DNA of 64,000 nucleotides from contig RQSC01000012.1 of assembly GCA_013416795.1 (NCBI GenBank), positions 213,885 through 277,884 of the forward strand. The letters are read 5' to 3'. The notes beneath the pieces are model-generated. The model searched no databases. It was not told the origin of the DNA and saw only the letters and a program-made list of their open reading frames with translations. Positions 1 through 10,162 of this stretch are shown one piece after another. The stretch's first letter is position 1. Every line of letters begins with the position of its first letter. The translations under genes were made by a program, and so were the position numbers. The stretch is from Prasinococcaceae sp. CCMP 1430 (Eukaryota; Prasinodermophyta; Palmophyllophyceae; Prasinococcales; Prasinococcaceae).

Positions 1-439
1 GCGCCGCGCGCCGGCGCGGGGTCCCGCGGCGCGCGCGCAAAGTGGCGCCGCTCACCCCGAAATATTCCCAGAAAAAACGTGCGGCCGACGGCGCGGTCCC
101 CTACGCCGCCGCCACCGCACCCACCGCCGCCCCCACGCGGGGGGGCTGTGGTCACGGCAGGCGAGCCGCCGTGTTCCTCAGCCTCGCGCCGAGCGCAGCT
201 GCGTTCGACGGTGGGTGGCAGGTACAGGTGGGGGGATGGGCCACGGGCGCGCTGTGCGGCACCGCGCCTGCGCGCGCGCCAGGAGTATCACTCCGCTCGC
301 TGAAAAAAAGATTGCCGCAGCATCGAAGTACCCTTTCGAGAATGGAGATGTGTGAGCGCATTTTTGCGAGCGCGCGTCGCTGCGCCACACAGCGCGGGGG
401 CGGTCCTGCGCGTACGTGACAGCGAGCACGGCGGACGCC
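1..439. other. Intergenic / 5' flank of lipase gene
   Basis: GC-rich sequence upstream of the first gene. No frame in it has recognisable protein similarity. The only non-GC islands are short runs around 58-75 and 300-340. It presumably holds the promoter and 5' UTR of the lipase gene. Confidence 0.5.
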
Positions 440-2239
440 ATGGATGAGGGCGCGAACGGAGCGGCCGCGGACACATCCGGCAGCCCCGCCGGAGCGGCCG
501 AGCGCGCGCGCACCTCCGGCACGGGCGCCGCTGCCGCGCCGGCTGCGGCGGCGGCGCCGCCGCTGACGCCGCTGAGCACATTCAACTCAGCGCAAGATTC
601 CGTGCGGCGCGGGGCGTCCCGCGCGGCGTCGGCCGCAGCGGCAGCGGCAGCCAAGGTCTTCGGCCGCACCCCCAGATGGGGCGACACCCTTGAGCGCACG
701 AGCTCGTACCGCGCGTGGGCGCAAAAAAACAAGCGCCGCTTGGGAGTTGCTGTCACCCCGTTCAGGTGCTGCAAAGAGGGAGCAGAAGGCTGTGCGGGCA
801 GCTGCGTGCGCGGCATGCGGCATTGCGCGCCGATGGCGCTGGGCGACGCGGGCCTCAAGCTCCATGCAGCCGACGCATGCACGTCTTGCCCTCCGCGTGT
901 GGTGTGCCTGTTCGCCTGCACGATGGCGTTTGTGGTCTACTACTTCTCCGAGAAGGGGTGGGTTCAGGACGCTGTCGAAGTGCCTGCGGGGGCGGACCCC
1001 GACGACGTGGACACCGCCACGCTCAAAGAGCGCCGCAGCCGGCGCTCTGCTCGAGCTGCCGCCCAGCAACGCTCAGTGCAGCAGTCCAAGTCGTTCCGCG
1101 CGGCCGCCTCCACGGTCTCGACAGCCGCTTCGGAGAGCTCGAGCGCGGTACGCTCGGCGGGTGAGGCCCTATGCGAGCGGAAGCGCGTGCGTTGCTTCAT
1201 GTGCGGCTTCCGCCAAAACTCGGTCGTCAACGACATGGTGAATCGCGTGCTCCCGCTTATCAGAGTCCAGCCTTCCGACTACCTGTACTACGTCCATACG
1301 GTCGAGAACATGCGAGAGACTATCGACACCAACGCACTGGTGCTGCATAACCCGAGCCTGAAGCGCGTTATCGTGTCGTTCCGTGGCACCAGCAGCGCCG
1401 CCAACCTGCGCACGGATCTGTCGTGCCTCAAGGCGGGCGCCGACAATGCCGAGGGCACGAAAGGGCCACGTATCCATGAGGGCTTCCACGAAGCATATTA
1501 CAGAGGGGGCGTCGCCTTCGAGCTGGAGTCGATGCTCGCGGACATCGCCATCACTGAGCCTGACACCGAGATCTATCTCACGGGGCACTCGCTTGGCGGG
1601 GCGCTCGCGACCATCCTGGCGTGGCGGCTGGCACGGCTCGCGCTGGTGCCTGAAAGCGTACACATTCATGTCCTCACATTCGGAGCCCCAAGGGTGGGCG
1701 ACTTCTCGTTCGCGCGCCTTTTTGACCAATTGCCGACAGTGCGGTGCTGGCGGTTCGTCAACGGCCACGACATCGTCCCGCGTCTGCCCATGATCAACTA
1801 TTCCCACGCAGGGCACTTGGTGTGGTTGTACCATGGCGAAGCTAAGATTTATCCGTCCGGCCAGTACGCGCCGTGGCACCACACCTGCCTGTGCCTGAAT
1901 TGCGACGTCGCGGCGCACACCGTGGCCAGGCAGAACAAGCCACCGGGGGCGTTCGAATCGTGCGTACGAGGCGCTGCGGCCTTTCTGGAAGCTGGCAACA
2001 CGGAGGCGGGGGATGACGACACCGACGAAGGCGCCGACGTCAATGCCGGCTTCCACGGCTACCTGTACGCCATCTACCAGGCGCAGGGCTGGCCTGAGGC
2101 CAAACTCTGGGGCGGACCAAGCAGCGACGAGTTCACGGGTGTCAAGGACTGCAGCCGCCTCCTCGACGACGAGAGAGCAGCGCCGGCGCAAGAGCCGCCT
2201 CCTCGACGTCCGGGCGGGGACGACTGCGGATGCGGCTGA
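440..2239 (+). CDS. Class-3 (fungal-type) lipase, membrane-anchored
   Basis: Predicted alpha/beta-hydrolase of the lipase class 3 family (triacylglycerol or sn-1 acyl-lipid hydrolase), 599 aa in one exon. The nucleophile elbow reads GHSLGG, with the catalytic Ser codon at 1589 (residue 384). Downstream, FGAPRVGD and NGHDIVPRLP hold the expected Asp, and the following YSHAGH probably supplies the His. A hydrophobic stretch near residues 150-170 (VCLFACTMAFVVYY) looks like one membrane anchor, as in diacylglycerol-lipase-like proteins. The Ala/Ser-rich N-terminus is low complexity. I chose the ATG at 440 because the open frame upstream has only a GTG. The gene converges with VAC14, with only 36 bp between the stop codons. 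The substrate cannot be inferred. Confidence 0.85.
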   Translation: MDEGANGAAADTSGSPAGAAERARTSGTGAAAAPAAAAAPPLTPLSTFNSAQDSVRRGASRAASAAAAAAAKVFGRTPRWGDTLERTSSYRAWAQKNKRRLGVAVTPFRCCKEGAEGCAGSCVRGMRHCAPMALGDAGLKLHAADACTSCPPRVVCLFACTMAFVVYYFSEKGWVQDAVEVPAGADPDDVDTATLKERRSRRSARAAAQQRSVQQSKSFRAAASTVSTAASESSSAVRSAGEALCERKRVRCFMCGFRQNSVVNDMVNRVLPLIRVQPSDYLYYVHTVENMRETIDTNALVLHNPSLKRVIVSFRGTSSAANLRTDLSCLKAGADNAEGTKGPRIHEGFHEAYYRGGVAFELESMLADIAITEPDTEIYLTGHSLGGALATILAWRLARLALVPESVHIHVLTFGAPRVGDFSFARLFDQLPTVRCWRFVNGHDIVPRLPMINYSHAGHLVWLYHGEAKIYPSGQYAPWHHTCLCLNCDVAAHTVARQNKPPGAFESCVRGAAAFLEAGNTEAGDDDTDEGADVNAGFHGYLYAIYQAQGWPEAKLWGGPSSDEFTGVKDCSRLLDDERAAPAQEPPPRRPGGDDCGCG

Positions 2240-2275
2240 CTCCGGCGACGCACTGTGCATAAGACAGTCGAGCGT

Positions 2276-4749
2276 TCAGCTGTTGTGGAGCAAGCGCTCG
2301 GTGTTTCGCTCCGCGCAGCGCTCGCGAAAGGTAGCAAGCATGGCGCGAAAGTCCAGGCCTGACGCGCCAGCCCGCCCGCCTCCGCCTCCGCTGCCCTGCC
2401 CTTCCACTTCGCCCCCGTCGCCGCCATCCGCGTCGATGGCGAGGAAGGTGGCCGGCGGCACGCTGGCGAGCCTCGCACTGAGCGTGCGAAAGGCAGTACT
2501 CTGCGGCAGGAGGCACAGCAGGCCATAAAGCGTGCGCAGCAAGCTTGGGTGCTTTCGCGGCTCCATGAGGCGCATGCGCAGGAAGGCGAACACGGGGCTC
2601 TCGAGGAGCTGCACCAGGCGGTCCATCTGCACGAGCGTCTCAACGTCGCACTCGGCGTCGGCGATTGCCCCTACGAGCGCCGCCGCGTGGTCATAGGCCT
2701 CCGCGAGCAGGCACAGACTCACAGTTGCTACCGGCGAGTAGCACCAGCTGGGATACAGTGCCGCCAGCAACGCGCGCCCGTGCGCGTGCCCTGGGCCGTC
2801 GCCCTCGCCCCCGTTCGCGCCTGCTGTGCCCGCCGCCGCGCTGCCTTCCATGTCCACGGCGCAGGCGCTCTTGAGCACGGAGCGCAGGTCGCGCGTTTCG
2901 TCTGCGGTGAGCAAGATGAGATTGAGCGCCTGCGCCATGACCGAGCAGAAGGACAGCGGAAACGCCTCATCGCTGCTCTCGCCGCCGTGTGCCGCAGGCG
3001 CCTGCGCCTGCTCGCTGCCGCCACCGCGGTGCGTCGGCGCGCCGCTACCACCCACATTGGAGGCATGAGTCAACCGCGCAGAGAACCCGACAAAAACCTG
3101 CTCGGCACCCAACACCGCGCTCAGCTGGCGGATGAGCGTCGCTCCGCGCGAGGTGAGCAGTTCGGAGCGCGCATGAAACTCGGCGAGAAGCGCCGACACG
3201 AGCCACGAGAAGTGCCCCTCGTCGTCTGCCACGAGTGCGAGCAGGTGCAAAGCCGACACCGCCACAGCCTCAGACGGATCGTGCAAGCACTCGAGGATGT
3301 CGCGCGCCAGCGGGCGATGGTACGGCTCGCCCTCCTCTGCATCATCGCCTGGCGAGTGCCCCAGCCTGGCGCCAGAGGACGTCACCGCTGACACCGGTGA
3401 GGTTCCAGTCGTCCCCGTGCCAGATGAAGCGCGCACATCCGCCCTTTGCTCCTGAGTCGCGGTCGATGCCTCAGCCGCACCCGACGTGACCTCATCACTG
3501 TCGCAATCGAGTATGGCGAGCACCGACTCTCGCTCACGCGTGAGGATGGAGCTGCACCACTCAAGAGCCGCAAGCTTGGTCGCCTCAAAAGGGGAGCGCG
3601 TCTGTGCCTGCACAGAGCGCACCACCTCCCGAATGGGCATGCCCTCGCTGTGCAGCTCGAGTAGCGCCGCGTTTGTCTCGAGCGCTATGTTTCGGATGCG
3701 CTCCTCCTGCGCGGCGAGCGCTGGCAGCACCTGTGACAGCAGCGGGGCCAGATGCGGATGCAACTGCTCGCGAGCGAGCCCAACGAACTCGTACATCCAG
3801 GTCAAGACCGTCAGGCGCGTGAACTCGTCGGGGCTGTCCGCACGCGCCACCAGAATCTCCGCCATGCGGCCGTAGGGGCGCTCCCCCCGCGCCGTGCGCA
3901 CCTCCGCGAGAAACTCGCTAAGTGCGGCGTCGGCCTGTTGGCGGATCTCCCTGTTAGCATCGCTGAGCATGTTAAGCAAGCCGTCGAGGAACTCGGGAAG
4001 GAACTCGAGCATATCGATGTCGGGCGCGCTGTCCAGCACGGTGATCCAGCCAACCAACAACTGCCGCACGAACGGATTGGCAACCTGCAGGCGCTCGCGC
4101 AGCAGCGGGATGAAGGCGTCGACCTCGAAGTCTTCCGAATCGGTCACAATGTCCTTGACCAGGCGGTCGAGCAGGTGCGCAGCGTTCTGCACGTTGGCGT
4201 CAGTGTCCGCCGACAGCCGGCAGAGTGCGTCGAAGACGCCCGCGAAGTGACTCGTCACTGCCGGGTGGCAAAGCTTCGCCACGTTGTAGAGCGCCTCGCA
4301 CGCATAGTAGCGCACGCGCGAGTCGGCGTCGTCAAACGAGTGCAGGATGGGTGGCACAATGACCGACAGGTACGGATCCGTGTGGGGCGCAAGCGCCACG
4401 GTCGCCGCCGCGAGGCCCAGCAGGCCGCCCTTGCGGCTGTTCGACAGCGGGCTCGTCGCGAACTCTGTGCCGGCGAGCGTGCCGATGAAGCCGCGCACAC
4501 GCCCCTCTTCACCCGCGGCCGCCGCGGCTAGCGGAGCGCGTTTCGGCGGCGCGGCGTCAGCGCTGCACTCCAGAGTTGGTACAAGCAGCGCTCGCCGCTT
4601 GCAGCGCGCCGCCGCGCGGGCGGTCGCTGCGCCTTCCCCTCACCCTTCACGAGCGCCTCGATCTCGAGCGCGGCTGCCTTGCGCCGGTCGTACAGCTTGT
4701 CGCTCAGCCCGCGCGCGACCGAGTGCGGCAGCGCGACCAGCTCCGCCGA
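2276..4749 (-). CDS. VAC14: VAC14, HEAT-repeat scaffold of the PIKfyve/Fab1 complex
   Basis: Scaffold that holds the PI(3,5)P2 kinase PIKfyve/Fab1 and the phosphatase Fig4 on endolysosomal membranes. The N-terminal exon has the family signature GLSDKLYDRRKAAALEIE. Later family blocks are SRKGGLLGLAA, RVRYYACEALYN, LLDRLVKDIV and FIPLLRERL, in the usual order. The C-terminal half is helical, with low-complexity inserts. The model has exons 4749-4644 and 4527-2276, with a 116-bp intron (4643-4528; donor gtgagg, acceptor ctag, internal CTGAC) in phase 1. That gives about 785 aa, close to the usual ~780. No in-frame ATG sits just upstream. An acceptor-like cag ends at 4750, so a short first exon is probably missing. 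Confidence 0.85.
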
Positions 4750-5250
4750 CTGCGCTGGCGCGAGCGCAGCTGGCGCCGCCGCCGCGCCCGCCGCCAGCAC
4801 CGAGCACGCCGCAACGCGAAATGTTGCTGTCGCATTACGCGCACGCCTGCGCGGCGGCCGCGCGCTCTGGCGCCCCCGCGCGCGCCTGCTGCGTGCGAGC
4901 GCTCCCGCTGTTTGCGCTGCGGGTGCAGATGCGCTTTGATACCGCTCGAAGGGCGCGCGTTCGACCGGGGGTTCAGGTTTTGGGCACCTCGAGCGCCGCG
5001 TCGAATTTCCATAACCGTCGGCACAACGCACCAGCTCCCAGCTTCGTCGGAGGCTCGTGTTAAGGGTTTTTAATGACGGACGCGAGAGTGCCCACATCAA
5101 AATGATCCAAAGTGAAACTCCCGCAGAGGATAGGGTTTGCAACGCACTCAGAGCCGGATGGTGTGCTGGTGCCTTTTCGTCGTGCATTGGAGTTCGACCT
5201 GCGGCATTTCGAACAGCGCCGCCCGTCGCGCGGCCCACGCGTGCGCGCCA

Positions 5251-5298
<48 letters not shown>

Positions 5299-5451
5299 GC
5301 TGGGGGTCGGGCGAGGAGGGGAGCGGCGGTGGTGGCGGCGAGGGCCTGGGTGTCCATGGGCGCCGCTGTGTGCCGTTGCCACACCGGGGCGTCGGGTGTG
5401 GATGGGGTTGGCGGGTGGCGAGGAGATACGCGGGGCCAGGGCCGCCGCGCC
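4750..5451. other. Divergent promoter region VAC14 / coiled-coil gene
   Basis: Intergenic region between divergent genes, apart from an unplaced VAC14 first exon. It holds AGGGTT boxes near 5063 (ttaagggtttttaa) and 5132 (atagggtttgc), and the 47-nt G tract at 5251-5297. I see no other coding frame with protein-like composition. Confidence 0.5.
5251..5297 (+). repeat. Poly-G homopolymer, 47 nt
   Basis: Uninterrupted run of 47 G on the plus strand, 155 bp before the ATG of the coiled-coil gene and inside the divergent promoter. Such a run can form G-quadruplex or triplex DNA. Its exact length is unreliable in any assembly. Confidence 0.97.
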
Positions 5452-6519
5452 ATGGCGGCGGGGCTGCGGATGGACGACCTGCGCGCTCTGGTGGATGCGA
5501 CGCCGGGAGGCAGGCGCGGCGGCGGCGGCGGCGAAAGGCGAAAGGGGGCGGCGCGCTCGAGTTCGGACGCGCTGGAGCGCGTGTACGAACGGTTCGGAGG
5601 CGGGCAGGGCGCGACGCCTGCAGGGCGCCGCGCCGCGCAGCGTGTGGAAGGCGACGCAGCCCGGCGAGCGCGAGCGGCGGCTGCGGAGCGAGCAGCCTTG
5701 CTCGCTCGCAGCCGCCCGCTCGCTCGCTCGCCGACGCGCTCTCAGAGAGGCAGCACGGCGGAGACGTCGCAGCCTCTGGGAGAGCCGACGCGCCGAAAAG
5801 TCGCCGTTCGGAGCGCGTCGCCGCCGCGACGAGCCGTCGGACGCACGCTCACTCCAAAGAAACCGTCGCCCTCGAAGCACCCCTCGCACCATGCGGGGCA
5901 GCAGCCCGTGCTGAGCCCAATGCAGGCGCTGACTCACCTGCCCAAGGCCCAGCGGCTACGTGTTGCTGACGCTGGCGTGGTGTGGGACCACAGGCGCGCC
6001 ATGTTCGTCGATTCTACGCACGCCGCCGCTGTCAACGTCCTCGCTATGAACAATGCGGTTTATGCGCAGGCTGCTTCGCGGGACGCGGCCGGCACCGGCG
6101 AGGAGGAGGACGACGCAGTGAGCGCGGAAAGCGAACGCAACGGCACCAGCCCAGTGGGCGGATCGCTCGCGGCGCGCTTCGTGGCGCTCCGCAATGAATA
6201 CAGCGAATTACAGGCCAAGCACATAGCCGCGCACGCACGCATTGCTGAGCTCAATCAGCGAGCGGTCAACGCGGAAAGCGCACAGGTCAAGGCGGAAGCC
6301 AAGCTCACCGACCTCGAGGAGCGCATGAAAGTGCTATGCGCGCGCAACACGGCCCTCGAAAGGGAGGTCTCCGCCGCCCGCGCGGACGCCGACGCGCAGC
6401 GCAGCGAGGCGCAGATGAAGGAGGAGGAGTGCGAGCTCATGTCGGCCATCATCAAGCAAATCGCCGACGATGACGGTGCGGTGAGCCCGTGCGACGAGGA
6501 GCGCGCTGGCCTCGGCTGA
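5452..6519 (+). CDS. Coiled-coil protein of unknown function
   Basis: 355 aa from ATG 5452 (context gccatgg), one exon. The N-terminal half is basic, Arg/Ala/Ser-rich and probably disordered. Residues ~195-345 form a charged heptad-like coiled coil, with Leu/Ala spacing and frequent Glu/Lys/Arg. The protein ends soon after, in an acidic tail. I recognise no catalytic or named domain. It is divergent from VAC14 and followed in tandem by LMF1 after 356 bp. The frame is open far upstream of the ATG because of base composition, not homology. It could be a cytoskeletal or basal-body-type structural protein, but nothing in the sequence proves that. Confidence 0.6.
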   Translation: MAAGLRMDDLRALVDATPGGRRGGGGGERRKGAARSSSDALERVYERFGGGQGATPAGRRAAQRVEGDAARRARAAAAERAALLARSRPLARSPTRSQRGSTAETSQPLGEPTRRKVAVRSASPPRRAVGRTLTPKKPSPSKHPSHHAGQQPVLSPMQALTHLPKAQRLRVADAGVVWDHRRAMFVDSTHAAAVNVLAMNNAVYAQAASRDAAGTGEEEDDAVSAESERNGTSPVGGSLAARFVALRNEYSELQAKHIAAHARIAELNQRAVNAESAQVKAEAKLTDLEERMKVLCARNTALEREVSAARADADAQRSEAQMKEEECELMSAIIKQIADDDGAVSPCDEERAGLG

Positions 6520-6875
6520 TGAGGTGGACTAAGACTTGTAAACCCGTATCACATGGCAAAGAACGGAGTGGGAGTGCGCGCTCGCCGCTCGGGGAACGCC
6601 TCGTGCGCACTCAACAGTTGCGCGCGCGGGCCGGCGGTACCGGAACTGCACTCTCGCCAACTTTTCAAGCCGGGCGACGGCAGAGGCTGCGGCGCCACAG
6701 CGCACGCTTGCGACCGACAGCAGGCGGCGTGGGGACTCGGAGGGTGGGGTGGGGGGGTGGGGGTTCTAGGGCCACTAGCGCCGGCGCCGGATCAGGGGGC
6801 GAGGCGCCTCACAAGCGCGCCCGACGCGCTGGCGGTTTGCCGTCAGCGGCGCACACGACGAAACGGCAGCGATCG
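6520..6875. other. Intergenic, G-rich
   Basis: Spacer between the coiled-coil gene and LMF1. A G-rich stretch around 6740-6765 (runs of 4-7 G separated by T) could form a G-quadruplex. I see nothing else. Confidence 0.5.
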
Positions 6876-9063
6876 ATGGGGCGCACTTGGCTGCTGCGCG
6901 GCACGGCGGCGTGCTTTGCGGCAGCGTTCGTATCGCTCGCTGTGCAGGTGCGAGGGCTCTACGGACCTGATGGTATTTATCCCGCTGCATCCGTCGTGCG
7001 CGCGGTGCAGGATGGCATGCCGGATGCGACGCTCGTCGATGTGCTGAGGGAGGCGCCGTCCGTCGTCTGGGCGCACCGCCTTCTCGGGGTCGACGCTGCG
7101 TCGATGCTGCTGCTTGTGTGTTTCGCAGGTGCCGCGGTGTCCTGCATTGCGATGACAGCACCCAACGCGCCCGCTTTCGCGTTGTCGTGGGTGCTGTATG
7201 CGTCGCTCCTTCCCTTCGGCGGCGTCTTCCTTTCGTTCCAGTGGGACGTGCTGCTTCTGGAGGCGGGTGCGATCTGCGTGTTGGCGGCACCGCTCTTGCC
7301 TCAGCCAGAGTCGGCCAGGGCGTTGCCGCACGCGCAGTCGCCGCTCCCGCTTTGGGCGGCGCGGGTGCTGCTGTTCAAGCTCATGCTGCTTTCGGGGGTC
7401 GTGAAGGTGCAATCGGGATGCCTCACGTGGACAAACCTCGTCGCGACAACGTGCGTGCCGTCCGTGCGTTGGCACGTGCGCACGCGTGCTCTTGTAGCTC
7501 TTCGCATCGCTGCTCTGACACGCGCCTGTCCCCTTTCCCATCCACCTCGGGTACCGCACCGCGCCGCACAGGTACCATTTTGCGACCCAGTGCATCCCAA
7601 CGCCGCTCGCTCGCGCAGCGCACCACGCTCCCCTCTTCCTGCACAAGTTGGCAGTGGCAGGCACGCTCTTCCTCGAAGGGCCAGCGGCTTTCTTCCTCGT
7701 CGTGCCTCACGCCGGTGTGCGTGCCGCGGCCGCGTGGGCACAGATTGTGTTTCAGCTGAGCATATTGCTGACGGGCAACTACACCTTCTTCAACTGGCTC
7801 ACCATAGCGCTCGCCGGGGCGTGCCTGGGCGACAGCCGTGGCGCCGGCGCGCCTCGCCTCAGGCATGGCGAGGGCGGCGGGAGGTGGAAGCATGCGCTCG
7901 ATGCCTGCGCGTACGCATGCACTCTGGCGGCACTCGCAGCTTCAGCGGCGTGGATGTTTGAGCTCCGCGCCGGGGGTGCTCGTGGCGCGGCCGCCAAGCC
8001 CGACCCGCTCTCGCGCCACGTTGAGCTCCGCATGCGCGAGGGCGACATGCAGATCGCGCTTGACACGGCGCTTCCGCTGGCAACGCTGCTACTGTGGGCG
8101 CTCGTGCTGCCGGCTGCCGAGCTCGCCAGGCTGCTAGGCGCCCTCAAAGAGCACCGCCGTCGCGGAGGTGGCGTACCGGGCGTGATCGTGCGCGTCGCGC
8201 GCTCCATGGGCGCGCTCGTGGTGGCGTGGCTGCTCTTTGTGTCGTCGAGTCTGCCACTGCTGCAATCCAGCACGGCGCCCATCCCCTTTTGGGCGCTGCC
8301 GCCGTTGCCGACGGGCATGGGGCTGTCACATAGGGAGATAGCGCAGCGCGGTCGCTGGGCGCATCTCACCAGCGGCTACGGTCTCTTCCGCAGAATGACA
8401 GGCGTCGGGAGGGACAGCACTGTCGCTCGACCAGAGGTGGTGTTCGAGGTCTCGAATCATGGCGGACAGCATTGGCGCGAGCTTCATTTCAGATACAAAC
8501 CCGGGGACGTGAGGAGGGCGCCGCCATGGGTGGCTCCTCATCAGCCTCGTCTCGACTGGCAAATGTGGTTTGCGGCGCTGGGCACGTACAGTCACAATGG
8601 TTGGCTCGTTGCGCTCGCATACCGCTTGTTAGAGGGCTCAGACGACGTCTACGCCCTGCTGGACGCGCGCGCGAACGAGGGTATCGCCAGTGCCGCCAAC
8701 CCGCCGCAGCGCCTCAGGGCGACGAGGTACATCTACGACTTCGCCGCTGCGGACGCGCCAGCAGGCGTGTGGTGGAATCGCACGCGCGAGGGCGAGTATC
8801 TGCCAGAGTTGAGCCTCGACAACCCTTCGCTCCTGCGCATGGCTGAGCAGAACGGGCTGCTGCTCGGTGCCGGGTACGACTGCACCTCGCCGATGTGCGC
8901 ACTGGCGGCGGCGCCGGCCGAGGGCGCCTCCGCCGCGGCGTGTGCGCTCGGCGCCTTCGCGGGTGTCGCCGTGCTGCGCGCGACCAGCGCCCTTCGGCGG
9001 CGGGAAGGACGTCTTGGGGTGAGCGACGACGCAAGCAGCGGCAAACGTCTCAAGGACGACTAG
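6876..9063 (+). CDS. Lipase maturation factor family (LMF1/LMF2-like) ER membrane protein
   Basis: Lipase maturation factors are polytopic ER membrane proteins; LMF1 is needed in animals to fold dimeric lipases. The N-terminal half has several hydrophobic segments and the family blocks FLSFQWDVLLLEAG and LFKLMLLSGVVK. The C-terminal globular half has HWRELHFRYKPGD and PRLDWQMWFAALG, typical of the family. Exons are 6876-7450 and 7572-9063. The 121-bp phase-2 intron (donor gtgcgt, acceptor gcacag, CTGAC inside) restores the conserved TNLVATT-YHFATQC junction. The product is 688 aa. It ends 20 bp from the stop of the convergent CoA-binding gene. A class-3 lipase lies upstream in the window, but nothing shows a functional link. 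Confidence 0.85.
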
Positions 9064-9083
9064 CTAATGCATTTCTTTTTTAA

Positions 9084-9837
9084 TCACGAATCGCTCGCGC
9101 CAATATCGGCCATGGCCGCCATGTGCTCCACCATGAGGCACGCGTCCTGGACGACGTCAATGCCTGCGAGAGATGCGAGCGGGAGGTTGAAGGTAGCGCC
9201 GCGAGCGAAAATGTCAGCATCCAGCGATGCAAACGGCCGCGCACGAGAGGGACTGGGCGAGAGCGTGCGCGCTCGACGCAGGGCAAGTGTGCGCGCGTGC
9301 GCTACCTTCCTCCGTGAGCCGCGCGGCGAACCGGTCGTTGCGGATTCCAGACTGCAACCAGACTGTATGCGGGCGCTCGTCCATCGCTAGAATGTCCTCG
9401 AGGTGCCCGTCGCAGTCCTCAGCCCTCCGGAACACGTCCAAGACGTCCACCCTCGGGGCAGGGATGGCGCGTAGCTGCCGAACCACCGACTTGCCAAGGA
9501 TCTCCGTCACCTTCGGATAGTAAGTGGGACACGGGACCACGTCCACGCCCGCCGCATCGAGATACTTCGCGACATAGTGTGCGGGCTGGTTGGCGCGGTC
9601 CTCCTGCAACAGACGCGCTCGCGCGTCAGCATCGCTTGCGGAGGCGTCGACCGACGCGTGAGCTGTGGGTGCGCTGCACTCGGACAGCGCGGACACCGTG
9701 GGATCGCGGCGGCGCCGAGCGGCACTCACAGGCTTGATTCCCAACACGGCCACACGGCGTGCCGCGCGGGCGACGGCGCGAATCTCGCGAACGTCCGTGA
9801 GCACGCGCCCCGCGCTGGCAGCAGCGGCCGCCGCCAT
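9084..9837 (-). CDS. CoA-binding (YccU-like, Rossmann) domain protein
   Basis: Small NAD/CoA-binding Rossmann protein of the YccU/CoA_binding_2 family, 203 aa. It shows VAVLGIKP as the nucleotide loop, then NQPAHYVAKYL, the strand with VPCPTYYP, the IPAPRVDVLDVFRR block and HTVWLQSGIRN. Exons are 9837-9306 and 9163-9084. The 142-bp phase-1 intron (donor gtagcg, acceptor tcgcag, CTGAC inside) joins TEEG to IDVVQDACLMVEHM, the usual family ending. The Ala/Arg-rich N-terminus of about 30 residues may be an organelle transit peptide. About 50 extra residues sit between the first strand and the conserved block. Cellular function is unknown for the family. Confidence 0.85.
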
Positions 9838-10162
9838 GCTTCGCCCGGCCCGAGCGCAAGCGCTGTGGCGTTGCTGTAACGGGTCCCGTGTGCAGGTGCA
9901 GCTGAGCAAGCGCGAGCTCCAAACCCTAAAACTAACCCTAATGGTACGAAGCTCGTTCTACGCGAAGCCGCGACGCTGAGATGGGCCCCACAGAGCGAGG
10001 GGCTTCACGCCCTGGTACCCATTGCGCGGACGGCCTCGCCCTTAGCTACCCACCCCAAGTATGTGGGCGCACGCGCCCCGCGCTCGCATGCGCGCGACCT
10101 CTCGCGTGCGTGCATGTGCAGTCATTACGCCAGGACGCGGTGAGCATTAATGTTGATCCAGC
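9838..10162. promoter_or_regulatory. Intergenic with telomere-like AACCCTAA boxes
   Basis: Region upstream of the CoA-binding gene (minus) and downstream of the Nup35 3' end. At 9922-9942 the plus strand reads aaaccctaaaactaaccctaa, two telomere-type CCCTAA units about 90 bp before the CoA gene ATG. It resembles a plant telo-box rather than a true telomere array. I see no other feature. Confidence 0.5.

Noticed and set aside
5112-5969. Long overlapping open frames (around 285 aa) on the plus strand over the poly-G tract
   Set aside because: They translate homopolymer and Arg/Ala-rich shadow sequence. Only the frame with ATG 5452 continues into a coiled-coil protein.
9922-9942. Real telomere or interstitial telomere array
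   Set aside because: Only two degenerate repeat units and similar single boxes elsewhere; a promoter box is more likely.
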